DNA from: RGIG8700 sp045648505
GTDB lineage: Bacteria; Bacillota; Clostridia; RGIG6154
Reading direction: 5' to 3'
Assembly (NCBI GenBank): GCA_045648505.1
Contig: JAZROD010000011.1
Span: forward strand, 1 to 11,733
DNA length: 11,733 bases
Shown here one piece after another: positions 1-6,417 of this stretch (the first letter of the stretch is position 1; the number at the start of each line of letters is the position of its first letter). The notes under the pieces were generated by a model. It ran no database searches. It was not told where the DNA came from and worked only from the letters and a program-made list of their open reading frames with translations. Made by a program: the position numbers and the translations under genes.

Positions 1-38
1 TTAAGAGTCAGGTGCTCTACCAGCTGAGCTAATGGTGC
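1..38 (-). tRNA. tRNA-Lys(CTT), 5' half, cut by window edge
   Basis: Read on the minus strand, this stretch folds as tRNA nucleotides 1 to 38. It has a 7-nt acceptor strand (GCACCAT), the TA linker, and a D arm with GCTC/GAGC stem and an AGCTGGTA loop. Then come A26, the 5' anticodon stem CCTGA and a 7-nt loop CTCTTAA. The loop places CTT at positions 34 to 36, which decodes the lysine codon AAG. The window ends exactly at the last loop base, so the 3' anticodon stem, T arm and acceptor end are not visible. Identity rests on the anticodon and the typical bacterial tRNA-Lys 5' half. Confidence 0.93.
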
Positions 39-66
39 ATAGTTGAAATGTTCTCAACAGATATGT

Positions 67-95
67 ATTATACCACATAAGAATTGGTTTGTAAA
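67..95 (-). promoter_or_regulatory. sigma-A promoter of the tRNA-Lys gene
   Basis: On the minus strand there is a -35 TTTACA (90-95), a 17-bp spacer and a consensus -10 TATAAT (67-72). A TG one base upstream of the -10 makes it an extended -10. The start would lie about 20 bases before the mature tRNA 5' end at 38, leaving a short 5' leader for RNase P. A promoter here means the tRNA need not depend on read-through from the PopT-type gene upstream. Confidence 0.75.
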
Positions 96-125
96 GTACT
101 TTTTGTAAAAAATTATATAAATATG

Positions 126-150
126 AAAAATCAGACGGTTAACCGTCTGA
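126..150 (-). terminator. Intrinsic terminator with the popT-like stop codon in its loop
   Basis: The 20-base perfect palindrome at 131-150 gives an 8-bp stem (TCAGACGG / CCGTCTGA) with a TTAA loop. On the minus strand it is followed directly by five T residues (126-130). The TAA stop of the DUF368 gene (139-141) sits in this loop, so half of the stem is coding sequence. The plus-strand side also has a T-run (154-159), so the element could work both ways, but no plus-strand gene reads into it. Confidence 0.85.
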
Positions 151-924
151 TGCTTTTTTCATAAACAAATATGAGCCTGCCATTCCCATAAGGCACAGGA
201 AAATATCAATTAAAGATGGTGCTCCGGGGAATGTGGTTATTACCGATGCAAAAAGGAAACCAAGAGCAGTAAAGTATGCATAACCGTGATGCTTTTTGAA
301 TGCAAGGTTTATGAGCTTTGCAGTTACAAGAAAGAATACTGCCACTCCGATACCAATCCACACAAGATTTAAAATGTTCAGTGTTGCGATTGAGTTGATC
401 ACATCATCGTATGCACCGAACTGCATCAGAAGAAAGGAAGAACTGATGCCCGGAATCAAAATGCCCATTGCAAGAAATACGCCTGCAATCATAAGAAGAA
501 TAAATGATGCAGAAGCTTCTGTATTGTTTTGAGCAACGGCAAAGGAGAAGAAAAGTCCTATTAAAAATGCAACTATTGCAAACAGAAAATATTTTTTTCT
601 GATTCCTTCTTTTGTGGCTTCTTTAATAAGTGATGGCAAGCTTCCTATAATGAGACCTATAAAACAATAAATAACGGTTTGTTCATAGTTTGCAAGGAGC
701 TTGTTCATAGCAAGTCCGAAAACCGCAAGCCCCAGAAGAACACCAATGCCAAGGGGCATTAAATATGATACGCTTTTTTTGAAATTATGATGAATGGTCA
801 TAACCGCGTCAAGTGCAGGAGCATAAACACCAAGAACTATCGCAAGTATTCCTCCACTTAAGCCTGGAGTTATAGCAGCAACGCCAATTATGAATCCTAA
901 AAGAACTGGTTTGATTTTGTTCAT
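139..924 (-). CDS. DUF368 family membrane protein, PopT-type polyprenyl-phosphate transporter
   Basis: This 261-residue polytopic membrane protein is of the DUF368 family. Characterised members (PopT) are implicated in returning undecaprenyl phosphate, the lipid carrier for cell-wall building blocks, across the cytoplasmic membrane. Two related motifs mark the family's internal inverted repeat: TPGLSGG near residues 19-25, followed by AIVLGVY, and PGISSS near 158-163, followed by LLMQFGAY. Both lie at hydrophobic, glycine-rich segments, and most of the chain is membrane-spanning. The start at 924 is supported by GGAGGGAA (929-936) five bases upstream and by a consensus promoter. The gene stands alone on the minus strand, diverges from rhaA and ends in a terminator. 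The family call is firm. The transport role is taken from relatives and not shown by the sequence. Confidence 0.88.
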   Translation of the reverse strand: MNKIKPVLLGFIIGVAAITPGLSGGILAIVLGVYAPALDAVMTIHHNFKKSVSYLMPLGIGVLLGLAVFGLAMNKLLANYEQTVIYCFIGLIIGSLPSLIKEATKEGIRKKYFLFAIVAFLIGLFFSFAVAQNNTEASASFILLMIAGVFLAMGILIPGISSSFLLMQFGAYDDVINSIATLNILNLVWIGIGVAVFFLVTAKLINLAFKKHHGYAYFTALGFLFASVITTFPGAPSLIDIFLCLMGMAGSYLFMKKASDG

Positions 925-945
925 AACATTCCCTCCGTAAAATAC

Positions 946-974
946 ATTATATACCTTTGAATATCAAAAGTCAA
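946..974 (-). promoter_or_regulatory. sigma-A promoter of the DUF368 gene
   Basis: On the minus strand: -35 TTGACT (969-974), 17-bp spacer, -10 TATAAT (946-951). Transcription would begin near 939, very close to the ribosome binding site (929-936), so the 5' leader is only about 15 bases. The -35 box is 24 bp from the -35 box of the divergent rhaA promoter. Confidence 0.8.
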
Positions 975-998
975 TAATTGCAAGGGGGCTTTACTGTC

Positions 999-1027
999 TT
1001 GACAACAGATTGGTGCGATAGTATAAT
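999..1027 (+). promoter_or_regulatory. sigma-A promoter of the rhaA unit
   Basis: A perfect -35 TTGACA (999-1004), 17-bp spacer and perfect -10 TATAAT (1022-1027). Both boxes and the spacing match consensus, so basal activity should be high unless a repressor acts here. I see no clear cre box or strong dyad between the two divergent promoters. Confidence 0.85.
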
Positions 1028-1053
1028 TATAAAAAGAGAGGGGCTATGATTAT

Positions 1054-2298
1054 ATGAGTTATATAGAAGCTAAAAAACAATATGAAAAATTCGGTATTGA
1101 TACAGATAAAGCTATTGAAATATTAAAAAATATACCTGTGGCACTTCATTGCTGGCAAGGTGATGATGTTACTGGTTTTGACCACGATGGTCCTTTGACC
1201 GGCGGAATTCAGACAACGGGAAATTATCCCGGAAAGGCAACAACTCCTGAACAGCTTATGGCTGATATGGACAAAGCTATTTCTTTGATGCCCGGCAAGA
1301 AGAAATTAAATGTTCACGCTTGCTATGCGGTTTTTGAAGATGGTGAATTTGCCGACAGAGATAAGCTGAAGCCAAAGCATTTTGAAAAATGGATTCAGTT
1401 TGCAAAAGAGAGAAATATGGGTATTGATTTTAATCCGACATTTTTCTCACATCTGAAAGTTAAAGACGGTCTTACCTTAACAAGTCCTGATGAAGAAACA
1501 AGAAAATACTGGATTGAGCACGGAAAAGCCTGTGTAAAAATTTCAGAATACTTTGCAAAAGAAACAGGTGTGCCTTGTGTAATGAACATCTGGATTGGTG
1601 ACGGTTTTAAAGATGTTCCGGGGGACAGAATGGGCCCAAGACTCAGATATAAAGACTCTATTGAACAGATTTTATCAGAACCATTTGATAAAAAGCTTGT
1701 AAAACCTTGTGTGGAATCAAAGGTGTTTGGTATTGGTGCAGAAAGCTACACAGCAGGCTCTGCGGAGTTCACATTAACCTTTGCGGCAACTCACGACGGA
1801 TGTCTTCCACTTATGGATAACGGCCACTACCACCCTACAGAAGTTGTTTCTGATAAAATTTCTGCACTTTTATGCTTCTTCCCTGAAATTGCTCTTCATA
1901 TTACAAGAGGTATAAGATGGGACAGCGACCATGTTGTTATTTTTGATGATGAAACAAAAGAAATGGCAAAAGAAATCGTAAGATGCGACGGACTTGATAA
2001 AGTTTATATGGCACTTGATTTCTTTGATGCTTCAATCAACAGAATTTCTGCGTGGGTTGTTGGCTTCAACAGTTGGCAGAAAGCTCTCTTAAATGCTCTC
2101 TGCACACCAAACGAACTTTTAAAGAAGCTTCAGGATGAAAACGAAATGACAAAGCTTATGGTTGTTCAGGAAGAACTTAAAATGCTTCCTTTCGGAGAAA
2201 TCTGGGCAGAATATTTAAGAGCTTGCGGTGTTGCAGGTGGCATAGAGGCTTTTGAGGAAATAGAAAAATATGAACAGGAAGTTCTTTCAAAGAGGTAA
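1054..2298 (+). CDS. rhaA: L-rhamnose isomerase
   Basis: This enzyme converts L-rhamnose to L-rhamnulose, the first cytoplasmic step of rhamnose use, and needs divalent metal such as Mn2+. The 414-residue protein is close to the usual 415-425 and aligns end to end with the family as I know it. Landmarks are the N-terminal HCWQGDDV and TTGNYPG, then DFNPTFFSH (125-133), MNIWI.DG (177-184), and the metal/substrate region VESKVFGIGAES. The family's metal-site residues appear as Glu221, Asp255, His282, Asp290, Asp292 and Asp322. It closes with LDFFDASINR and a basic C-terminus. The start has an AGAGGGG site at 1037-1043 with a 10-base spacer. A 3-codon frame at 1046-1057 overlaps the start as ATGA but lies too close to the ribosome site to be preferred. 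It leads a three-gene operon. No rhaB or rhaD is visible. Confidence 0.95.
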   Translation: MSYIEAKKQYEKFGIDTDKAIEILKNIPVALHCWQGDDVTGFDHDGPLTGGIQTTGNYPGKATTPEQLMADMDKAISLMPGKKKLNVHACYAVFEDGEFADRDKLKPKHFEKWIQFAKERNMGIDFNPTFFSHLKVKDGLTLTSPDEETRKYWIEHGKACVKISEYFAKETGVPCVMNIWIGDGFKDVPGDRMGPRLRYKDSIEQILSEPFDKKLVKPCVESKVFGIGAESYTAGSAEFTLTFAATHDGCLPLMDNGHYHPTEVVSDKISALLCFFPEIALHITRGIRWDSDHVVIFDDETKEMAKEIVRCDGLDKVYMALDFFDASINRISAWVVGFNSWQKALLNALCTPNELLKKLQDENEMTKLMVVQEELKMLPFGEIWAEYLRACGVAGGIEAFEEIEKYEQEVLSKR

Positions 2299-2301
2299 GA
2301 A

Positions 2302-3078
2302 ATGACATATAATTTTCACACACATACAAAAAGATGCGGTCACGCCACAGGTGAACCTGAAAACTATATATTAAGAGCAATCGAAAACAACATTAAAGAT
2401 ATGGGGTTTTCGGAGCACATTCCGTTCAGATTCCCCGATGGTTATGAATCTTATTTCAGGTTGCCTTTAAGTGAAGTGCAGGAATATTTTGATGAACTCA
2501 ATTTTTTGCGTGAAAAATATAAAGAAAAGATAAATATTAAAATTGGCTTTGAAATGGAATATTATCCCGCATATTTTGATGAAATGCTCAAGAATGCAAG
2601 AACTTTCGGAGCAGAGTATCTCATTTTAGGACAGCACTTTATATATAATGAAATTGACGGCGGTGTGTGGACAGGAAAAGCAACAGAAAACACAGAAGAT
2701 TTTAACGAGTATGTAAATTGCATTCTGGCAGGCATAAAAAGTAAAGTATTCACTTATGTTGCACATCCTGATATTTTCAGATTCGTGGGCAGTGATGAGA
2801 TTTATTACGAAAAAATGAAAAAGATTTGTCTTGCGTCAAAAGAATATAATGTTCCTCTTGAAATCAACTTTTTGGGAATAAGAGATAACAGAAAGTATCC
2901 TTATGAGCGATTCTGGGAAATAGCAGGAGAGGTGCAATGTCCTGTAACCTTTGGTTTTGATGCGCACAATGAAGCTGCGGCATATGATGGGGAATCTTTG
3001 ATTAAAGCAAAAGAAATTGTAGAAAAATATAATTTAAATTATATTGGAAATCCATTTAAGAGAGGTAGAATAATATGA
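2302..3078 (+). CDS. PHP-domain phosphatase, histidinol-phosphatase (HisJ/HisK) family
   Basis: This 258-residue single-domain PHP (polymerase and histidinol phosphatase) metal-dependent phosphoesterase has the expected ligand set. It shows HTH at 6-8, His14 in RCGH, His39 in GFSEH, Glu84 in GFEMEY, His112 in GQHF, His155 in AHPD, and Asp220/His222 in GFDAH. Length and motif order fit HisJ-type histidinol-phosphatases, which release L-histidinol from its phosphate. No other histidine gene is present, however. The gene starts three bases after the rhaA stop, with its AGAGG site inside the rhaA end (2290-2294), so the two are co-transcribed. A role on a sugar phosphate from the rhamnose route is a possible alternative, but this is inference. 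The fold and the phosphoesterase class are secure; the substrate is not. Confidence 0.85.
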   Translation: MTYNFHTHTKRCGHATGEPENYILRAIENNIKDMGFSEHIPFRFPDGYESYFRLPLSEVQEYFDELNFLREKYKEKINIKIGFEMEYYPAYFDEMLKNARTFGAEYLILGQHFIYNEIDGGVWTGKATENTEDFNEYVNCILAGIKSKVFTYVAHPDIFRFVGSDEIYYEKMKKICLASKEYNVPLEINFLGIRDNRKYPYERFWEIAGEVQCPVTFGFDAHNEAAAYDGESLIKAKEIVEKYNLNYIGNPFKRGRII

Positions 3079-3596
3079 CTCTGAAAGATATTATTGCACA
3101 AGGTTTTGGAATTATTGGTTTTTTTATTTTTGTGTTATCATTTCAATGCAAGGATAACAGAAAACTCGTTTTCGTTCAGGGAATAGGCGGACTTGCGTTC
3201 TTTTTGAATTTTATACTTATAGGTGCATACGGCGGTGCCCTGTTTAATCTTATTGTACTTGTGAGAGGACTTTTATATAAGAATAAAGAAGGAAAGAACT
3301 ATAAACTTGCTGTTGTTGAGCTGCTGTTTATCGGAGCATTTGTTTTTTCGGGTGTTCAGGCTGATTGGGAAATTAAACAAGTAGTTTTGACTGCCCTTCC
3401 TTGTGCAGCACTTTTAATAATGAGCTGTTTTATGTGGAAAGAAAATGATAAAGGAATAAGATATTTTCAGATTTTTGCCCTTTCACCTGCGTGGCTTATA
3501 CATAATTTTTTTAATTTTACACTGGGCGGAATAATTTGCGAAATATTTAATATGATTTCAGTAATAGTATCTCTTATAAGATACAGAAAAAAATAA
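3075..3596 (+). CDS. YgjV-family inner membrane protein
   Basis: This 173-residue membrane protein resembles the YgjV family of small bacterial membrane proteins, whose function is not established. The recognisable part is the N-terminal segment. A first hydrophobic helix (about 8-24) ends in SFQCKDNRKL, followed by helices at about 33-50 and 52-67 containing GGLAFFLNFILIGAYGG. Two more hydrophobic stretches (about 79-93 and 103-120) and a C-terminal pair (about 132-168) follow, and it ends in a basic tail (RYRKK). The start overlaps the previous stop as ATGA, which points to translational coupling. It is the last gene of the rhaA unit and is followed at once by a terminator. Placement with rhaA suggests, but does not show, a link to sugar handling. 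Confidence 0.8.
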   Translation: MTLKDIIAQGFGIIGFFIFVLSFQCKDNRKLVFVQGIGGLAFFLNFILIGAYGGALFNLIVLVRGLLYKNKEGKNYKLAVVELLFIGAFVFSGVQADWEIKQVVLTALPCAALLIMSCFMWKENDKGIRYFQIFALSPAWLIHNFFNFTLGGIICEIFNMISVIVSLIRYRKK

Positions 3597-3601
3597 GAAA
3601 G

Positions 3602-3631
3602 AAAAAAGCACTTTAAAAAGTGCTTTTTTTT
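3602..3631 (+). terminator. Intrinsic terminator of the rhaA unit
   Basis: An inverted repeat centred on GCACTT/AAGTGC (3608-3623), with an A-run before it (3602-3607) and eight T residues after it (3624-3631). It lies five bases past the YgjV-family stop. The A-run and T-run also pair, extending the stem, and make weak reverse-strand activity possible. Confidence 0.9.
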
Positions 3632-3656
3632 GACCTAAATGTCAAAAATAGTCGCT

Positions 3657-3686
3657 CCAATTAACTAAAAAAATAAAGTGAATTGG
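3657..3686. promoter_or_regulatory. Imperfect inverted repeat upstream of the importer promoter, candidate operator
   Basis: CCAATTAACT (3657-3666) and AGTGAATTGG (3677-3686) are inverted copies matching at 9 of 10 positions, separated by an A/T-only 10-base spacer. The centre lies about 50 bp upstream of the -35 box, a place used by activators or by upstream operators. No regulator gene lies nearby, so the binding protein is unknown. In such AT-rich DNA a chance dyad remains possible. Confidence 0.35.
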
Positions 3687-3720
3687 GTAATTTTTAAAGC
3701 GTAAATTTCTTGAAAAACCA

Positions 3721-3750
3721 TTGACAAAACAAGAATGAATATGATACTAT
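3721..3750 (+). promoter_or_regulatory. Extended -10 promoter of the sugar ABC importer operon
   Basis: Perfect -35 TTGACA (3721-3726), 18-bp spacer, and -10 TACTAT (3745-3750) preceded by TG at 3742-3743, giving an extended -10. The predicted start is near 3757, leaving a leader of about 50 bases before the ATPase gene. Confidence 0.75.
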
Positions 3751-3760
3751 AAAACCATAA

Positions 3761-3768
3761 GGAAGGAG
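3761..3768 (+). promoter_or_regulatory. Start-less Shine-Dalgarno at the mRNA 5' end (STAB-SD-like)
   Basis: GGAAGGAG lies about 5-12 bases after the predicted transcription start, but no ATG, GTG or TTG follows within usable distance. The ATPase start at 3809 has its own GGAG (3798-3801). Firmicutes use such 5'-terminal, start-less ribosome sites (STAB-SD, known from cry and other transcripts) to hold a ribosome and protect mRNA from 5' exonuclease. Its role here is inferred from position and sequence only. Confidence 0.4.
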
Positions 3769-3808
3769 AGCGAAAAATAAAAATAATAATAAAGAATGGA
3801 GAACAGAT

Positions 3809-5308
3809 ATGGATGAAATAATTCTTCAAATGAAAGATATAGACAAAAGATTTTCAGGTGTCCATGCATTGAAATCCGTAAGCCTTGAACTTAAAAAAGG
3901 GGAAGTTCATGCGCTTATGGGAGAAAATGGTGCAGGCAAATCAACGCTTATGAAAGTTCTTTGTGGAATTCACAAAAGAGATGGCGGCGAAATCACGCTT
4001 TTCGGTCAGCCGGTTAATTTTCATAATATAAAAGATTCACAGAATGCAGGCATAAGCATTATTCATCAGGAACTTAATATGATGAACCATTTGACTGTTG
4101 CACAGAATATCTACATAGGCAGAGAACCTATGGTTAACGGTATTTACATAGACGACAGAAAAATGGAAAAAGATGCAAAAGAGCTTTTTGACAGAATAGG
4201 CGTTAAAATTGATCCATCTGCAGTTTTAGGAACACTTACAGTAGGTAAGCAACAGATGGTTGAAATTGCAAAAGCCGTTTCAAGAGATTCAAAGATTCTT
4301 ATTTTAGACGAACCAACTGCGGCACTTACTCAGGTTGAAGTTGAGGAGCTGTTTAAAATTATGAATGACCTTAAAGCAAAAGGCATCGGAATGGTTTACA
4401 TTTCTCACCGTATGGATGAAATTAACAGAATTTCTGATCGTATCACCGTTATGAGAGATGGCGAATATGTTGGCACTCTTATTACAAAAGATACAACTAA
4501 AGACGAAATCGTTAAAATGATGGTTGGCAGAGTTATCTATGGTGATAAGAAAGAGGCAAGTAATGTGCCTGAAGATGCAGAGGTTGTGCTTGAGGTAAGA
4601 AATCTTAACAAAGGCAAAGAAATTAAAGATGTAAGCTTTAAATTGAGAAAAGGCGAAATTTTAGGTTTTTCAGGTCTTATGGGTGCAGGCAGAACTGAAG
4701 TTGCAAGAGCAATTTACGGCGCTGACCCGATAGATGGCGGAGAAATCTTTGTAAACGGAGAAAAAACAAAAATCAAAACTCCTGCGGATGCGGTTAAAAA
4801 AGGTATATGTTATCTTTCGGAGGACAGAAAAAGATATGGTCTTATGCTTGACAAGTCTATTTCAGAAAACTCGGTTCTTGCATCCCTTGAAAACTATATA
4901 AATCTTGGTTGGATAAATGACGGTAAAATAGAAAAAGATTCAGAGCGTGAAAATGCTAAATTAAAAACAAAAACACCGTCAATGAAGCAGCTTCTTAAAA
5001 ATCTGTCAGGCGGTAATCAGCAGAAGGTTATTATAGCAAGATGGCTTTTGAATGACGCAGACATATTTATTTTTGACGAACCTACAAGAGGTATAGATAT
5101 TGGTGCAAAAAGCGAAATGTATACCCTTATGGAAGAGCTTGCTTCACAGGGTAAATCTGTAATTATGATTTCTTCAGAACTTGCAGAAATTCAGAGACTC
5201 AGCGACAGAGTTATTGTTATGTGCGAGGGAAGAATTACAGGTGAGCTTGATATTAAAGATGCAACTCAGGAAACAATTATGGCTTATGCAACAATGAGGG
5301 AGGAATGA
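3809..5308 (+). CDS. Sugar ABC importer ATPase, RbsA/MglA type (double nucleotide-binding domain)
   Basis: This 499-residue protein has two fused ATP-binding cassettes and energises import of a monosaccharide through the neighbouring permease. The first half has an intact Walker A, GENGAGKST (38-46), a degenerate signature at LTVGKQQM (143-150), Walker B ILILDEPT (163-170) and a switch His at 200. The second half has a degenerate Walker A, GLMGAGRTE (289-297), a canonical signature LSGGNQQK (399-406) and Walker B IFIFDEPT (419-426). This asymmetric pattern, with one good P-loop and one good signature, is normal for the RbsA/MglA/AraG family and is not decay. The start has GGAG (3798-3801) seven bases upstream. 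It is the first gene of the operon and overlaps or nearly touches the permease gene. The class is certain. Substrate could be ribose, galactose, rhamnose or another sugar. Confidence 0.93.
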   Translation: MDEIILQMKDIDKRFSGVHALKSVSLELKKGEVHALMGENGAGKSTLMKVLCGIHKRDGGEITLFGQPVNFHNIKDSQNAGISIIHQELNMMNHLTVAQNIYIGREPMVNGIYIDDRKMEKDAKELFDRIGVKIDPSAVLGTLTVGKQQMVEIAKAVSRDSKILILDEPTAALTQVEVEELFKIMNDLKAKGIGMVYISHRMDEINRISDRITVMRDGEYVGTLITKDTTKDEIVKMMVGRVIYGDKKEASNVPEDAEVVLEVRNLNKGKEIKDVSFKLRKGEILGFSGLMGAGRTEVARAIYGADPIDGGEIFVNGEKTKIKTPADAVKKGICYLSEDRKRYGLMLDKSISENSVLASLENYINLGWINDGKIEKDSERENAKLKTKTPSMKQLLKNLSGGNQQKVIIARWLLNDADIFIFDEPTRGIDIGAKSEMYTLMEELASQGKSVIMISSELAEIQRLSDRVIVMCEGRITGELDIKDATQETIMAYATMREE

Positions 5309-5313
5309 TTAAA

Positions 5314-6336
5314 ATGAAAAATTCAAATACATTAGCTTCAGTAATTAAAAAAAGTATGCAGAATATGATTATTATTGCGGCACTTGCAATACTTGTTCTC
5401 ATATTCTGGGCATTAAATCCAAACTTTTTGGGTAAATATAATATAGTAAGTATGGCACAGTCTTTAGCACCATATGCTATTATGGGACTTGGTGTTACAT
5501 TCGTAATTGCAACAGGCGGAATTGACCTTTCTATCGGTACAACTTGTATCGCATCTGCAGTTATTGCAGGTAAGCTTTATATGAACGGTATGCCACTTGG
5601 CTGGACAATTCCGATTATGATTGCTATCGGTGCACTCATTGGTTTTGTAAACGGAATTTTAGTAGCAAAACTTAAAATTCCTGCATTTATCGCAACACTT
5701 GGTACAATGATGTTTGGCAGAGGTTTAAGTGCAATTATCGTTTCAATTCCTAATATCTTCTATCCGGGCGGAACATGGTTCAATAAAGTGTTCTCAAACT
5801 TTAACGGTGTACCGGTTGGTCTTATCTGGGTAGTATTCTTTGCACTTATCTGTATGTATCTTATGTATAAATGTAAAATCGGTAGATACATCCTTTCAAT
5901 CGGAAGTAACGAAGAAGCAACAAGACTTTCAGGTATTGATACAGACAAATACAAAATTATTGCATATACAATAGCAGGTATTGCAACAGGTATTGCGGCT
6001 ATTTTCTGGTCAGCATCATTCACAACAGTTGCAGCAGCAACAGGTAACGGTATGGAACTTGATGCTATTGCAGGTGTTTACATCGGCGGAACATCAGCTG
6101 CCGGCGGTACAGCTTCAATTGCAGGTTCTGTAATCGGTGCAATTATGCTTGTTGTTATCAGAAGTGGTCTTAACTTTGTTCTTGCTAAATTTAACCTTAA
6201 TGTTAACTCAACCTATGTTACATACGTTTTAACAGGTATTATCGTAGTAGTTGCAGTTCTTATGGATGTTATCAAAAATAAAAACGCAAATAAAGTTAAG
6301 ATTGAAAAGAAACCTAAAGAAGTTAAAAAAGCATAA
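5314..6336 (+). CDS. Sugar ABC importer permease, RbsC type
   Basis: This integral membrane subunit of the importer belongs to the BPD_transp_2 (RbsC) family and is 340 residues from the chosen start. The first long hydrophobic helix is at about 17-35, followed by the family signature TGGIDLSIG (67-75), helices through FVNGILVAKLKIPAFIATLGT, and the conserved loop SIGSNEEATRLSGID. This loop is typical of the cytoplasmic segment that contacts the ATPase. Two ATGs are possible. The upstream one (5305) overlaps the ATPase stop as ATGA, but GGAGG (5299-5303) is only one base from it. The one at 5314 lies ten bases from that site, so I prefer it; the upstream choice would add only MIK. Since a single permease gene is present, a homodimer is expected. 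Confidence 0.92.
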   Translation: MKNSNTLASVIKKSMQNMIIIAALAILVLIFWALNPNFLGKYNIVSMAQSLAPYAIMGLGVTFVIATGGIDLSIGTTCIASAVIAGKLYMNGMPLGWTIPIMIAIGALIGFVNGILVAKLKIPAFIATLGTMMFGRGLSAIIVSIPNIFYPGGTWFNKVFSNFNGVPVGLIWVVFFALICMYLMYKCKIGRYILSIGSNEEATRLSGIDTDKYKIIAYTIAGIATGIAAIFWSASFTTVAAATGNGMELDAIAGVYIGGTSAAGGTASIAGSVIGAIMLVVIRSGLNFVLAKFNLNVNSTYVTYVLTGIIVVVAVLMDVIKNKNANKVKIEKKPKEVKKA

Positions 6337-6366
6337 ATCAAAAACCTAAAAACGCACGCATAAAAA

Positions 6367-6394
6367 ATGACTAAAAATCATAAAAAATTATAAT
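6367..6394 (+). promoter_or_regulatory. Possible internal promoter before the binding-protein gene
   Basis: In the 81-base gap before the binding-protein gene there is a consensus -10 TATAAT (6389-6394) with ATGACT (6367-6372), a 4 of 6 match to the -35, 16 bp upstream. The gap is almost all A/T, so the -10 match is weak evidence. Biologically, binding proteins are needed in excess over their membrane partners, and a strong AAGGAGGA ribosome site (6403-6410) follows. I see no terminator between permease and binding protein. Confidence 0.3.
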
Positions 6395-6417
6395 AATTAT
6401 ATAAGGAGGAATATATT

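Noticed and set aside
143..156. Plus-strand hairpin and T-run near 131-159 as a terminator for a rightward transcript
   Set aside because: No plus-strand gene reads into it. The T-run reflects the lysine codons of the minus-strand gene end.
1046..1057. Three-codon frame overlapping the rhaA start as ATGA
   Set aside because: It starts only two bases after the ribosome site, and such overlaps arise easily from an ATATGA string. It is not supported as a regulatory mini-cistron.
3697..3710. cre-like (CcpA) sequence TTAAAGCG... before the importer promoter
   Set aside because: About four of the conserved positions mismatch, including the 3' half, so it is not a credible catabolite-response element.
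3796..3816. Six-codon frame overlapping the start of the ATPase gene
   Set aside because: Its ATG is 27 bases from the GGAAGGAG site and has no site of its own.
3899..5290. Degenerate signature in the first half and degenerate Walker A in the second half of the ATPase, as signs of decay
   Set aside because: This asymmetry is the normal state of the RbsA/MglA family; the complementary motifs are intact.
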